Positions 1 to 8,070 of a DNA stretch of 64,000 nucleotides are shown here, in pieces. The position numbers and the translations under genes were made by a program. The notes beneath the pieces were generated by a model. The model searched no databases, was not told the DNA's origin, and worked only from the letters and a program-made list of their open reading frames with translations. This DNA comes from JALNZF01 sp964447405 (lineage in GTDB: Bacteria > Nitrospirota > UBA9217), in contig CAYUSP010000004.1 of NCBI GenBank assembly GCA_964447405.1, forward strand, positions 372,001-436,000, read 5' to 3'. The first letter of the stretch is position 1; every line of letters begins with the position of its first letter.

Positions 1-1
1 G

Positions 2-1552
2 GTCTCAGCCCGGAACCTGATGATCGAGGTGAGCGGTCTTTCGGAGCGGATGCAGCACGATATTGAAAAGATCTATAATGAGGAGCGCACTGTCCAGATC
101 GGCAGGCTTACCCAGTACTTCAGCTTCCTAAAAGCGCGCATCCTTCTGCTGTTTATCACTATGTTCATCGCATCGGCCGGTTTCCTTCTGGCATTTGCTC
201 TTTACATACACCGCTCGGTCACCGCACCTCTGATCGCCATGCAGACAGGGGCAAATGAGATCAGCCGCGGAAACCTTGATTATCAGCTGTCCCTGAAGGG
301 CGACCGCGATATCAGGGACCTCGCCGGGCAGTTCAACGAGATGGGAGTAAAGCTCAAGCAGTCGTACTCGGACCTTGAGCATAAACTGCTTGAACGCACC
401 CATGCGCTCGCTTCCATCGACTCCATCGCGCTCACCCTGAGCACTGCAGAATCGCTCAGGGACGTTCTTGCAAAGTCCCTCGACAAAATCATCGAAAGCC
501 TCGCAGGCATTGAACCGAAGGGAGGCGTGTTCCTGTGCGATCCCCGCGGGGAGACGCTGCGGCTGGTGACCCATAAAGGGCTCTCCCCTGAGTTCGTACA
601 AAATGAGGAAACGATCAAGATGGGGGAGTGCCTGTGCGGGTTGACCGCAAAGACCGGTGAGCTCCTGTACACCCACGACGGTTGTTCTGATCCGCGCCAC
701 ACGCGATGCAAGGACGCAGAGGCCCATGCTCACATCATTGTTCCCATAAAAACGCGGGGCATCGTTCTGGGAGTCATCTTTCTCTATCCCTCTCAGAACT
801 TCCTGCTCAAGCCCACTGATGTCCAGATGCTCGATGCTATGGGGGCCCAGCTCGGCCTCGCTATTGAGAATTTCCGTTTTTACGTTGAAGTGAAACAGTC
901 CAGCGAAAAATACTGGGACCTGTTTGAGAATGCGAGGGATATCCTTTTCACGATCGATACCAGAGGCCGGCTGACCGCCGTGAATCGGACGGCTGAAACG
1001 TTTTCCGGATTCACCAAGATGGAGCTCGTCGGCAAGAGCGTATTGGAGTTTCTCACCCCTGAAGGCGCCGAAGCTGTCCGGCATCTGCTCGACAACGGAC
1101 AGGTCAGCGAAGATAGCCGGTTTGAATTCGAGGTTATAAAACGAGACAACAGCCACGCGTTCGTTGATGTGAGCATCCGCAGCCTGTTCGCGGAAAATAA
1201 CCTCATCGGCTATCAAGTCTCCGCGCGTGACACGACTGAGCAGCGGCTCATGCGCGAAGTGATCCTGAGATCAGAGCGGCTGGGCGCCATCGGCCAGGTG
1301 GGCATCGCCGTGCGTCATGAGATCAACAATCCGCTCACAACCGTAATCGGCAACGTGGAACTGCTTATGGAGCGGTATGAGAAGAAGGACCCCGAGCTTG
1401 TCTTTCGCCTGGAGGTGATCCTGAACAACGCGCTCAGGATCGCGGAAATCACCCAGCGGCTTCAGGAGATCAAGAAGGAAAATGTTGTGGATTATCTGAA
1501 CGGGGTCAAGATGACGGATTTAAAAAACCGCGCCAACGAGGGGGACGCATGA
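2..1552 (+). CDS. Sensor histidine kinase-like protein, 5' partial, no ATPase domain
   Basis: The frame is open to the left window edge, so the N-terminus (probably a periplasmic sensor region) is missing. Counting from the ATG at 20, a membrane segment lies at about residues 38-62, HAMP at 63-115, GAF at 130-290, PAS at 295-408 and a HisKA dimerisation domain at 422-490, with the H-box histidine at residue 433 (RHEINNPL). The protein stops about 20 residues after HisKA, so the HATPase_c domain of normal kinases is absent. The stop overlaps the next start as ATGA, implying coupled translation. It may be a phosphotransfer or scaffold protein that relies on another kinase, or a truncated gene. 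The domain calls are by motif and the role is inferred. Confidence 0.85.
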   Translation, partial: VSARNLMIEVSGLSERMQHDIEKIYNEERTVQIGRLTQYFSFLKARILLLFITMFIASAGFLLAFALYIHRSVTAPLIAMQTGANEISRGNLDYQLSLKGDRDIRDLAGQFNEMGVKLKQSYSDLEHKLLERTHALASIDSIALTLSTAESLRDVLAKSLDKIIESLAGIEPKGGVFLCDPRGETLRLVTHKGLSPEFVQNEETIKMGECLCGLTAKTGELLYTHDGCSDPRHTRCKDAEAHAHIIVPIKTRGIVLGVIFLYPSQNFLLKPTDVQMLDAMGAQLGLAIENFRFYVEVKQSSEKYWDLFENARDILFTIDTRGRLTAVNRTAETFSGFTKMELVGKSVLEFLTPEGAEAVRHLLDNGQVSEDSRFEFEVIKRDNSHAFVDVSIRSLFAENNLIGYQVSARDTTEQRLMREVILRSERLGAIGQVGIAVRHEINNPLTTVIGNVELLMERYEKKDPELVFRLEVILNNALRIAEITQRLQEIKKENVVDYLNGVKMTDLKNRANEGDA

Positions 1553-2244
1553 ATAAGCATGTCGCCTATGCTCCACGCCTCTGCAGTCACTTTACCAGCA
1601 CGCCGCGAACAACCATGCTGGCTGGACTGCTCGCACTGTTTCTGCTCCTCCCGATTGCTACGAATGCCCTGCCTGTTGACCGGATAGCTGCGACGGTCAA
1701 TGATGAGGTCATCACCGCGAGCGAACTTGCCTATACCATGGCGCTCAACCGCCTGCTCGCCGCTCCCGGTCAGGAACACACTCAGCGGGAGTCCGAAGTA
1801 CTGGACGGCCTCATCACCCGACGGCTGCTCCTCCAAGAGGCGCGCCGGCTCCGGTTTGTCGATGTATCGGACCAGGACCTCAAGGGACGCATCGCCTTGC
1901 TCAGGCAAAGGTTTTCATCAGACGCTGCATTCGACGCCATGCTCGCGGACCTGGAAATCTCCTTCGCAGAGCTCGCGCGGCTCCTGGGTGAGCAATTGCT
2001 CATCGAACGGTTCGTGGAAAAAAAGGTCGGGCTGTTCGTGCGGGTGGGCCGGGAGGAAGCGCAGGCATATTTCACAGACCACCCTTCCGAGTTCAGGGAA
2101 GGGCGGTTTCAGGATGTGCAGAAAGCCATCACGGCAATGCTCACACAGCGGAAGATAGAGAACCAGCTCGATCAGTATGTGGCGGAAATCCGCGCGAAAG
2201 CGGATATCAGGATCAGACCGGGGGATTCAAAGGCTCGGGATTGA
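1549..2244 (+). CDS. SurA N-domain-like periplasmic chaperone
   Basis: 231 aa as read from the ATG overlapping the kinase stop; an internal ATG at 1615 puts the hydrophobic signal segment (LAGLLALFLLLPIATNA) at the very N-terminus and may be the real start. After the signal come residues typical of the SurA N-terminal chaperone domain: DRIAATVNDEVIT, followed by the helical stretch with LDGLITRRLLLQEA. No parvulin rotamase domain follows, so this is a short SurA_N-only protein. It probably helps outer-membrane or exported proteins in the periplasm. The coupling with the upstream kinase-like gene is unusual, and no functional link is proved by the sequence. Confidence 0.75.
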   Translation: MNKHVAYAPRLCSHFTSTPRTTMLAGLLALFLLLPIATNALPVDRIAATVNDEVITASELAYTMALNRLLAAPGQEHTQRESEVLDGLITRRLLLQEARRLRFVDVSDQDLKGRIALLRQRFSSDAAFDAMLADLEISFAELARLLGEQLLIERFVEKKVGLFVRVGREEAQAYFTDHPSEFREGRFQDVQKAITAMLTQRKIENQLDQYVAEIRAKADIRIRPGDSKARD

Positions 2245-2302
2245 CAGCACACGGGGCAGTATGTTATGGTTACACAACGTGCAACCTGGAAAGGAGGCTT
2301 CA

Positions 2303-2707
2303 ATGATCCATAAACTGCTAACAGTCCTTCTCGTGACAGCCATGCTTACCATTGCCACCGCACCAGTTTATGCAGCCGATGAACTCTTCGACACCGCGGC
2401 CGCTGCAAAGCATCTGGAGAAGGGGATATCGCTTCTGAAATCCCGGAACATCGACGCTGCTGTCAGGGAATTTGAGGAATCCGCCGAAATCTCCCCTGAG
2501 GCGGAGACATTCTATTATCTCGGCTACGCATACTATCTGCAGGGCAGAGCAGGTAACGAAAACAGCAGAAAACTCGCCCTCGAGAACTTCGAAAAAGCCT
2601 ATGAAATAGATCCGAACTTTACTCCCACCCGTCTTCCTTCCGCGGAAGCAGCTGCACCCCGGTCTGTTCAAACTCCGACTGCCGCTGCAGGCCAGACAAA
2701 ACCCTGA
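2303..2707 (+). CDS. Exported TPR protein
   Basis: 134 aa from the ATG at 2303, chosen because a strong AGGAGG lies at 2292-2297 and the protein then begins with a clean signal peptide (hydrophobic core LLTVLLVTAMLTIA, cleavage after VYA). The mature part has two TPR-like helical pairs (residues about 30-100, with YYLGYAYYLQGR) and a Pro/Ala-rich tail. It follows the SurA-like gene by 58 bp and ends at a bidirectional terminator, so it is probably the last gene of the operon. It is likely a periplasmic adaptor; no specific partner can be named. Confidence 0.8.
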   Translation: MIHKLLTVLLVTAMLTIATAPVYAADELFDTAAAAKHLEKGISLLKSRNIDAAVREFEESAEISPEAETFYYLGYAYYLQGRAGNENSRKLALENFEKAYEIDPNFTPTRLPSAEAAAPRSVQTPTAAAGQTKP

Positions 2708-2726
2708 TCAACTCGTGATGCATAAC

Positions 2727-2761
2727 AACCCCGGTTGTACTAAAAACCGGGGTTAATTTTT
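2727..2761. terminator. Bidirectional rho-independent terminator
   Basis: A 9-bp perfect stem, AACCCCGGT at 2727-2735 pairing with ACCGGGGTT at 2746-2754, is followed by AATTTTT. It sits between two convergent genes (2303-2707 plus, 2760-3578 minus) and also has an A-rich stretch inside the loop, so it could serve both strands. Confidence 0.75.
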
Positions 2762-3578
2762 ATTGTAGCATTGGAGCCAACACGATGGCATCTTGTGTTG
2801 ACAGGTCTCTTTGCAAAGACTTGCATACCTCTCTATCTCCTAGAGTGCAGACTGTGCGAAAATCAGACACAGCCTTCACGGTATTGCCTAGGTATAAATA
2901 TGCGTTGCCTCGATTGCGATATGCTTTGGTGAAATTCGGATTCATGGAGATAGCCTTGTTAAAAAGCTCGACAACTTTCTCATACATGCCCACCTTTAAT
3001 AAGACCAATCCAAAATTGAGGTACGTTTTTTCATCAAAGGGATCAATGCTAAGAGCACGTTCAAAATCAATTATTGCAGCATCGTATTGTCCAATCATGG
3101 AATATGCTATGCCTCGATTGCCATGGGCTTCCTTTCGAGAAGGACTTAAGGAGATAGCTCTACTGCAATCTTCTATGGCAAGTACAACATCACTTTGTTG
3201 GATCCTAAAATAACATCGATTGACCAATGCATCGGTATAATCCGGACTTAATTCGATTGCCTTGTTATACATCTCTGCCGCTAAAGCAAGAAAACCTTTT
3301 TTCTCATAGGCAAGACCTAGATCATTGTAGAAATATGCATCCGTTGGTGATAATCGCAAACCTGCACCGAATTGTTCAATGGCTTCGTCTATGCGGCCCA
3401 GTTCGTAGCAGGCGATTCCTAATCGCATATAACCCCTCGGCTTAGGCGCTTTGTTAATGACATCCTTCCACAATAGTGCCTCATCATACCATACGCTGTT
3501 TCTTATATATGAGATCAACGTGAGCATACTAAGGATAGCAGCAACTAGTACGATACGCATAAAGGTATTATTCATCAT
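2760..3578 (-). CDS. TPR repeat protein resembling the C-terminal half of a TMTC-type membrane protein
   Basis: 272 aa from the ATG at 3578. One N-terminal membrane helix (MRIVLVAAILSMLTLI) is followed by RNSVWYDEALLWKDV and then about five TPR units (GYMRLGIACYELG, AYFYNDLGLAYEKKG, AHGNRGIAYSMIG, TYLNFGLVLLKVG, AYRNRGNAYLYLG). The segment joining the helix to the first TPR is the kind found after the last membrane helix of large TMTC/glycosyltransferase-like TPR proteins, so this looks like the C-terminal half of such a protein without its multi-pass domain. The codons are visibly AT-richer than in the neighbours, suggesting transfer. An alternative start at 3626 would overlap the upstream gene. 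The function is unknown. Confidence 0.7.
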   Translation of the reverse strand: MMNNTFMRIVLVAAILSMLTLISYIRNSVWYDEALLWKDVINKAPKPRGYMRLGIACYELGRIDEAIEQFGAGLRLSPTDAYFYNDLGLAYEKKGFLALAAEMYNKAIELSPDYTDALVNRCYFRIQQSDVVLAIEDCSRAISLSPSRKEAHGNRGIAYSMIGQYDAAIIDFERALSIDPFDEKTYLNFGLVLLKVGMYEKVVELFNKAISMNPNFTKAYRNRGNAYLYLGNTVKAVSDFRTVCTLGDREVCKSLQRDLSTQDAIVLAPMLQ

Positions 3579-3609
3579 CACGTTCTTTTCTAAACATCGA
3601 ACCAGGGTA

Positions 3610-4323
3610 TCACCGAGTGATGTCATGCGTGAGCTGCCTTTTGATGAAGCTCCGGATGGCGCTCTGGTCCTCCGGCTCGATGTGCACGAACTTGACCCCC
3701 ATGCCGGGCAGGCGCAGCGGCCCCTGGCCCCGCTGGAAACTGTACAGCACGCTGCCCTCCACGCGGATTTGTCTGTCATCCAGCAGCATGGTCATGGGCA
3801 GACGGGTCCCGACCATTCGGGGGTTATGCGTTGTAACATACATCCCATTCTCGGAAAGCGCTGTAACGCAGTCGCTGGGTGCAGTTGCATCCGCGGATGC
3901 CTTATCACCCACGATCACATTAAGCTGCACCGTGAGCCTGATGAATCCGCGGGGCGCTGTCTCGGTTAGTTTCTGGATCGTTGCATACAGCACCTCGGGC
4001 TCGACCGGCCTGGCAAGAAACGCCGCAGCACCTTGTTTCATGCAGTTTGCCCGAAGGGAAGGATCATCCGATGGCGACATGATGAGAACGGGAACCGAGG
4101 CTATGCCCGGTTCTGTCTTCATCCGCTTCAGAAGCTCCAGGGAATCCATCTGCGGAAGCGTTGCCTCCGTCAGTACGAGCGCGGGCTGCGAAATGCGCAT
4201 GATCTCAAGCGCTTCTTCAGCCAGCTTCGTCGTGAAAATTGTGTACTCAAGCCGCTGGAGCAGGATTCCCGAGTAGTACAGGCTGGAGGCATCGCCGTCG
4301 ACGACGATCAACAGCCGCTTCAT
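3610..4323 (-). CDS. Degenerate receiver - PilZ domain protein
   Basis: 237 aa from the ATG at 4323 (GGGGA just upstream); a GTG at 4371 would add 16 residues and overlap the gene before it. The N-terminal CheY-like domain (about 1-120) keeps acidic residues D9 and D11 but has Glu53 where the phosphoacceptor Asp should be (LTEATLP), and Arg instead of the conserved Lys near its end (LARPVEP). It therefore probably cannot be phosphorylated in the usual way and may be locked in an active-like state. The C-terminal PilZ domain (about 125-230) has an RxxxR (RGFIR) but a weak second motif (ALSENG). The role, a c-di-GMP-linked output, is inferred. Confidence 0.8.
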   Translation of the reverse strand: MKRLLIVVDGDASSLYYSGILLQRLEYTIFTTKLAEEALEIMRISQPALVLTEATLPQMDSLELLKRMKTEPGIASVPVLIMSPSDDPSLRANCMKQGAAAFLARPVEPEVLYATIQKLTETAPRGFIRLTVQLNVIVGDKASADATAPSDCVTALSENGMYVTTHNPRMVGTRLPMTMLLDDRQIRVEGSVLYSFQRGQGPLRLPGMGVKFVHIEPEDQSAIRSFIKRQLTHDITR

Positions 4324-4348
4324 TCTTTCCCCGGAACCGCTGCCGGAT

Positions 4349-4675
4349 TTATTCGTTATCGCATCTGCCACGTACAGTACCCTCCCCTTCGATCGTTGCC
4401 CCGCCGCGGGCAGGGCTGCCCATCGTCATCACTTCGAGTTCCGCAAGGATCCGCATCGCTTCCTCTCGTGTCGTTCCGCATGATTCCGACGGTTGGTAGG
4501 ACAAACAGACCGCTGGGCGGTCCGCTTTGCCATACAGAGCACAGCCCGATTCTCCCATCAGCTGCAAGCAGCGCACGCCGGCGGGCTTTCCCTCCGGCAT
4601 CCCGGGGATCGATGAAGACAGCGAAGGCGCCTCGCAGCAGGCGCCGCAGCCCGAGCAGCAGGTTATCTCTTTCAT
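4349..4675 (-). CDS. YkgJ-family cysteine-cluster protein
   Basis: 108 aa. The N-terminus has the CxGCGxCC cluster (CSGCGACC at residues 7-14), followed by RCLQL, GCALYG and RPAVCLSY, the pattern of the UPF0153/YkgJ zinc- or iron-chelating family. The start overlaps the aroF stop as ATGA, and the end lies 26 bp before the receiver-PilZ start, so aroF, this gene and the PilZ gene form one transcript. It is shorter than the usual relatives at the C-terminus. The biochemical role is not established for the family. Confidence 0.8.
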   Translation of the reverse strand: MKEITCCSGCGACCEAPSLSSSIPGMPEGKPAGVRCLQLMGESGCALYGKADRPAVCLSYQPSESCGTTREEAMRILAELEVMTMGSPARGGATIEGEGTVRGRCDNE

Positions 4676-5694
4676 AACAGATTCGCCTTCCGGAACGACC
4701 CCAGTTTATTCACCTGCAAAAGCAGCCGTTCGTACTCTTTGAAATGAAGGGACTGAGCGCCGTCGGAAAGAGCGTGCTCGGGATCGGGATGAACCTCTAT
4801 CATCGCTCCGTGCGCACCGACGACCATGGAGGCCAGCGTCATCGGACCCACGAGGCGGCGCTTTCCTGTTGCATGGCTTGGATCAAAGACAACCGGCAGG
4901 TGTGTGAGCCCCTGCACCAGCGGAATGATCGCGAGATCTGCGGTATTCCGGGTGGCGGTTTCAAAAGTGCGGATGCCACGTTCGCACAGGACCACATCGG
5001 GATTGCCGCCCAGCAGGATGTATTCCGCAGAGGAAAGCCATTCCTCGACCGTGGCGGACAGCCCGCGCTTCAGGATCACCGGCTTTCTGATCTTCCCGAC
5101 TTCGGTCAGCAGGTCGTAGTTCTGCATATTGCGGGCGCCGATCTGGAGAATATCGACCTTCGCTGCGACGATCTCGACATGCTCCGGGCTTACGATCTCG
5201 GTCACCACCAGAAGGCCCGTCTTCTTCCGGACTTCATCAAGCAGCTCCAATCCGCTCTCGCGCAAGCCCTGGAAGCTGTGGGGGCTGGTTCTGGGCTTGT
5301 ACGCTCCGCCGCGCAGAACCGGCACTCCCGCCTTGTTAAGGAATGCGGCAGTCTTCATGATCTGCTCCCTGCTCTCCACAGCGCAGGGGCCAGCTATCAT
5401 GAGGAACGGTGCTTTTCCGCCGACCTTCACTTTTCCGCCGAGCGTCACCACGGTATCCCGCGGATGGAAGTCGCGGCTCACCAGCTTGTACGGCTTGGTG
5501 ACGTGGATGATCTCCTGTACAGCCTTATTGTCGCGCAGAGGGGAATCATCAACCCATCCCTGGTTGCCGATCACGCCGATGGCGGTCCGTTCCGCGCCGG
5601 GGATGGCGATTGGCTTGAATCCCATGCCAGTTATGGTCTTCTTGATGAATGCAATGTCCTTCGCAGAAGCAGTATGGTTTAACACGATAAGCAT
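4672..5694 (-). CDS. aroF: 3-deoxy-7-phosphoheptulonate synthase (DAHP synthase, type I-beta)
   Basis: 340 aa, full length for the class with an N-terminal ferredoxin-like regulatory domain (about 1-70) and a TIM barrel (about 95-335). It condenses phosphoenolpyruvate and erythrose 4-phosphate, the first step of the shikimate pathway. Recognisable barrel motifs are MIAGPCAVES, RGGAYKPRTSPHSFQG, ILQIGARNMQN, PVILKRG, LCERGIRTFE and PVVFDPSHATG. It heads the minus-strand run aroF, YkgJ-like, receiver-PilZ, with a 4-base overlap to the next gene. Feedback regulation through the N-terminal domain is known for relatives and is inferred here. Confidence 0.95.
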   Translation of the reverse strand: MLIVLNHTASAKDIAFIKKTITGMGFKPIAIPGAERTAIGVIGNQGWVDDSPLRDNKAVQEIIHVTKPYKLVSRDFHPRDTVVTLGGKVKVGGKAPFLMIAGPCAVESREQIMKTAAFLNKAGVPVLRGGAYKPRTSPHSFQGLRESGLELLDEVRKKTGLLVVTEIVSPEHVEIVAAKVDILQIGARNMQNYDLLTEVGKIRKPVILKRGLSATVEEWLSSAEYILLGGNPDVVLCERGIRTFETATRNTADLAIIPLVQGLTHLPVVFDPSHATGKRRLVGPMTLASMVVGAHGAMIEVHPDPEHALSDGAQSLHFKEYERLLLQVNKLGSFRKANLL

Positions 5695-5716
5695 ATGAAA
5701 CCCTCCAGTACTTCTA

Positions 5717-5846
5717 TTTCACCGCAGTGGACGCAGAGAAAATCACGAAGCAATCAAGAACAACCGCGTCTGTTGAGCGGCAATTTGCATGCAGTTAAAA
5801 AAGCCTCTCCGAACCAGCTTTCCCTCTGCGTCCTCTGCGGTAAAAA
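5717..5846. repeat. Extragenic inverted repeat, CACCGCAG/GACGCAGAG type
   Basis: The left arm at 5717-5742 reads TTTCACCGCAGTGGACGCAG followed by AGAAAA. The right arm at about 5818-5846 is its near-perfect complement (CTCTGCGTCCTCTGCGGT). The element fills the gap between aroF and the tautomerase gene and contains no plausible reading frame. Two other arm sequences with the same organisation occur at 16361, 27353 and 29248. Confidence 0.7.
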
Positions 5847-5855
5847 AGATCAGTT

Positions 5856-6062
5856 CTACTTCTTCTCCCGCTTCCGCCGCTCCGTGATCGTCTCGCCGCC
5901 CAGGCCCCAGTTGTCGGTCGGAATTTCTTCTATGACCACACAGGTTGTTTGGGGGTTCTTCCCAAGGATGTCCTGAAGCAGCTTCGTCACGCCCGCGATC
6001 ACTTTCGCCTTCTGCTCCGCTGTGGCGCCTTCATTCGTTATCTTGATATTCACATAGGGCAT
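5856..6062 (-). CDS. 4-oxalocrotonate tautomerase family protein
   Basis: 68 aa, the usual size. Proline follows the initiator Met (MPYVNIKITNEG), giving the catalytic N-terminal Pro1 after Met removal. The remainder (AEQKAKVIAGVTKLLQDILG, VVIEEIPTDNWGLGG) matches the beta-alpha-beta tautomerase fold. It would catalyse keto-enol tautomerisation of a small 2-oxoacid. No aromatic catabolic genes are near, so the physiological substrate cannot be given. Confidence 0.9.
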   Translation of the reverse strand: MPYVNIKITNEGATAEQKAKVIAGVTKLLQDILGKNPQTTCVVIEEIPTDNWGLGGETITERRKREKK

Positions 6063-6104
6063 CTGCGTTTCCTCCCCTTTCCCCTTACTTCTGTCTTCAG
6101 TCTT

Positions 6105-6716
6105 TCATATCGGCAGCGTTATCTTATAGCGTATCGCGGCCATGCGCAGGATGAATGTCACTCCTATGCAAACGGTGACCGCCATGATCTCGTTCCCCAT
6201 GGTATGCACTACAGCGAGATAGCACCAGGCTCCGATAAATGCGCAGGTGGCGTAGAGCTCGGTCCTCTGAAAAACGTACGGCACTTCATTGCAGATGATG
6301 TCGCGCATGACGCCGCCGAACACGCCGGTCGTGACGCCCAGGAGCGATGATACGAAAAGAGCGCACCCGGCCTTGTCAGCAATGGATGCGCCTGACGCGC
6401 TGAAAAAGCCGAGCCCCAGGGCATCGAGCGTCAGCACGGCCATGACCATCCGCTTTTTATTGTACAGTTCCACGATGGCCACGGCAGCCGCGATGGAAAG
6501 CAGAAGCAGGAAGACCGTGTATTCATAGTGCTCGACCCAAAAGAGAGGATGGCGGTCCAGGATGATGTCGCGCAGCGACCCACCGCCGAAAGCCGTTATC
6601 ATCGCTACGGAAAAAACACCGATGAGGTCCATGCCCTTTCTCCGGGCCTCGTAAATACCTGTCAGGGCAAACGCGATGATGCCAAAGACCTCGATCGTTC
6701 TGATGAGCGTGTTCAT
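6105..6716 (-). CDS. TRIC-type/UPF0126 cation channel-like membrane protein
   Basis: 203 aa of hydrophobic sequence with about seven membrane segments arranged as two related halves. Each half has the family motif: GGGSLRDIILDR in the first and GGVMRDIICNEVPYVF in the second. Bacterial members of this family (YadS/YicG relatives) are homotrimeric channels resembling animal TRIC potassium channels. It lies 14 bp downstream of the PDZ lipoprotein gene on the same strand. The ion carried is not evident from the sequence. Confidence 0.9.
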   Translation of the reverse strand: MNTLIRTIEVFGIIAFALTGIYEARRKGMDLIGVFSVAMITAFGGGSLRDIILDRHPLFWVEHYEYTVFLLLLSIAAAVAIVELYNKKRMVMAVLTLDALGLGFFSASGASIADKAGCALFVSSLLGVTTGVFGGVMRDIICNEVPYVFQRTELYATCAFIGAWCYLAVVHTMGNEIMAVTVCIGVTFILRMAAIRYKITLPI

Positions 6717-6730
6717 ACCACGTCCCTCAA

Positions 6731-7534
6731 TTACCGGCAGGAGGTCGTCTCCTGATGATCATGGGCCAGGATTGCCCCGTTCTCTGCCTCGATCAAGCTG
6801 GCATCCGTACAGTCAAAACACTCCGCGCCAGCAGGATCCCGGGTAAAGTTGACCAGAAGGATGTGGGTCGCCCGGGTCAGTTCCCGGATCCTGATCCGTG
6901 CGTGGTCCGGGACCGTTCCGGACTCCATGATATGGTACTCCTGCACGGTCGGCCCCAGCTCCAGCCTGTCAACAAGCGAAAACCGTTTATCATCTCCAAA
7001 GAGGCCCGCAAACCTGCGTTCGAAAGCCCCCTGTATCTTCGTCCTCATGACATCCTCCCAGGATTCCGAGGGCTCCGGCTGATGTATGGTTATCTTGCCG
7101 GATAAGACGGCAAGCACCACGCGCCTTTCATCGCTCAGAAGCCGGCGTACGGCGAGAACAGTGGGAGGCATAGCTGTTTCCCGGGATACGATGTCGAACC
7201 TGATGACATCGTTCTTCCGCTGAATGGTGAGCAGCACATGCTCCGCCGCCTTCTTGGCCATGATCAGATCAACATATTCCGCTGCAGTCCGCTTTTTTCC
7301 GTCAACGGAAAGAATCACGTCCCGGGCTTCGACACCCGCTTCCCTGGCGGGGGATGCCGCCTCGACTGATCGCACCATCAGGCTGTTGCCGGAGTTCTGG
7401 ACGATTATGCCGATTTCATGGACAATACGCAGATTGTCATGGGGGGCCCGCGGCATTGATTGTTTCTTCACAGCGCAGCCTGCGTGCAGCAGCAAGATCA
7501 GCCAGAACAGTATCAGACCGCTCTTGCTGTTCAT
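6731..7534 (-). CDS. PDZ-domain lipoprotein
   Basis: 267 aa. The N-terminal signal ends in a lipobox (LLHAGC, Cys at about residue 20), so the protein is lipid-anchored. A PDZ domain follows at about 40-110 (IGIIVQNSGNSLMV, ASPAREAGVEARDVILSVDG). The C-terminal 130 residues contain an LSDERRVVLAVLSG region and an uncharacterised alpha/beta-looking segment ending FDCTDASLIEAENGAILAHD. There is no protease domain. It is the second gene downstream of the cytochrome gene in this run and precedes the TRIC-like gene. Confidence 0.75.
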   Translation of the reverse strand: MNSKSGLILFWLILLLHAGCAVKKQSMPRAPHDNLRIVHEIGIIVQNSGNSLMVRSVEAASPAREAGVEARDVILSVDGKKRTAAEYVDLIMAKKAAEHVLLTIQRKNDVIRFDIVSRETAMPPTVLAVRRLLSDERRVVLAVLSGKITIHQPEPSESWEDVMRTKIQGAFERRFAGLFGDDKRFSLVDRLELGPTVQEYHIMESGTVPDHARIRIRELTRATHILLVNFTRDPAGAECFDCTDASLIEAENGAILAHDHQETTSCR

Positions 7535-7558
7535 GCCTCCTCCCGGAGCCTGCTGTCT

Positions 7559-8029
7559 TTAGATGATGTCATGCCGATCCCCGTACACAGCCGGATTGAT
7601 ATACAGGTTCAGGATCAACCAGCTGCCGCCTTCCTTGATGAGCATGATGTCGATGTCCGCCGTGCCCCGCTCAAATTCAGCATTCGCCTTGTAATCAGCG
7701 GTGATTTCGTAATCATACCACAAGGAAACGGCGATATTGGCGTTTCCGCTGGATTCATTGTAGGCCTCCAGCTTGCCCAGTTTTCGCAGCATCTTGAAAG
7801 AGTGCTGCAGTTCCGCGTAGTCCACATTCGAACGCAACCCCGGACTGGCGCGCTTCTGCACCTCCCGGATGTCCCATTCCGCGATGATCGCGGGCAGCGC
7901 CGCGTCAACGTAGAGTTTGCTTTCTTTGTCGAGTTTGGAGCCCGTGACCATCAGGAACACCGTCCCTGCTGCGAGCAGCATGATGAAACCGAGAAAAACA
8001 TACCCGAGGAGCAGGATGATTCTTTTCAT
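7559..8029 (-). CDS. Membrane-anchored protein of unknown function
   Basis: 156 aa from the ATG at 8029, which has GGAGG upstream and starts directly with the membrane segment (IILLLGYVFLGFIMLLAAGTVF). The rest is a soluble, presumably periplasmic domain with YDYEITADYKANAEFERG and GGSWLILNLYINP, a pattern seen in small NTF2-like or DUF4864-type domains, but I cannot assign a family firmly. It starts 41 bp after the cytochrome stop, so it probably belongs to the same transcript as the cytochrome and the PDZ lipoprotein. Confidence 0.65.
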   Translation of the reverse strand: MKRIILLLGYVFLGFIMLLAAGTVFLMVTGSKLDKESKLYVDAALPAIIAEWDIREVQKRASPGLRSNVDYAELQHSFKMLRKLGKLEAYNESSGNANIAVSLWYDYEITADYKANAEFERGTADIDIMLIKEGGSWLILNLYINPAVYGDRHDII

Positions 8030-8070
8030 GGAGGTTTCCTCGTAATCGGACTGCAACGACAATGCACTTT

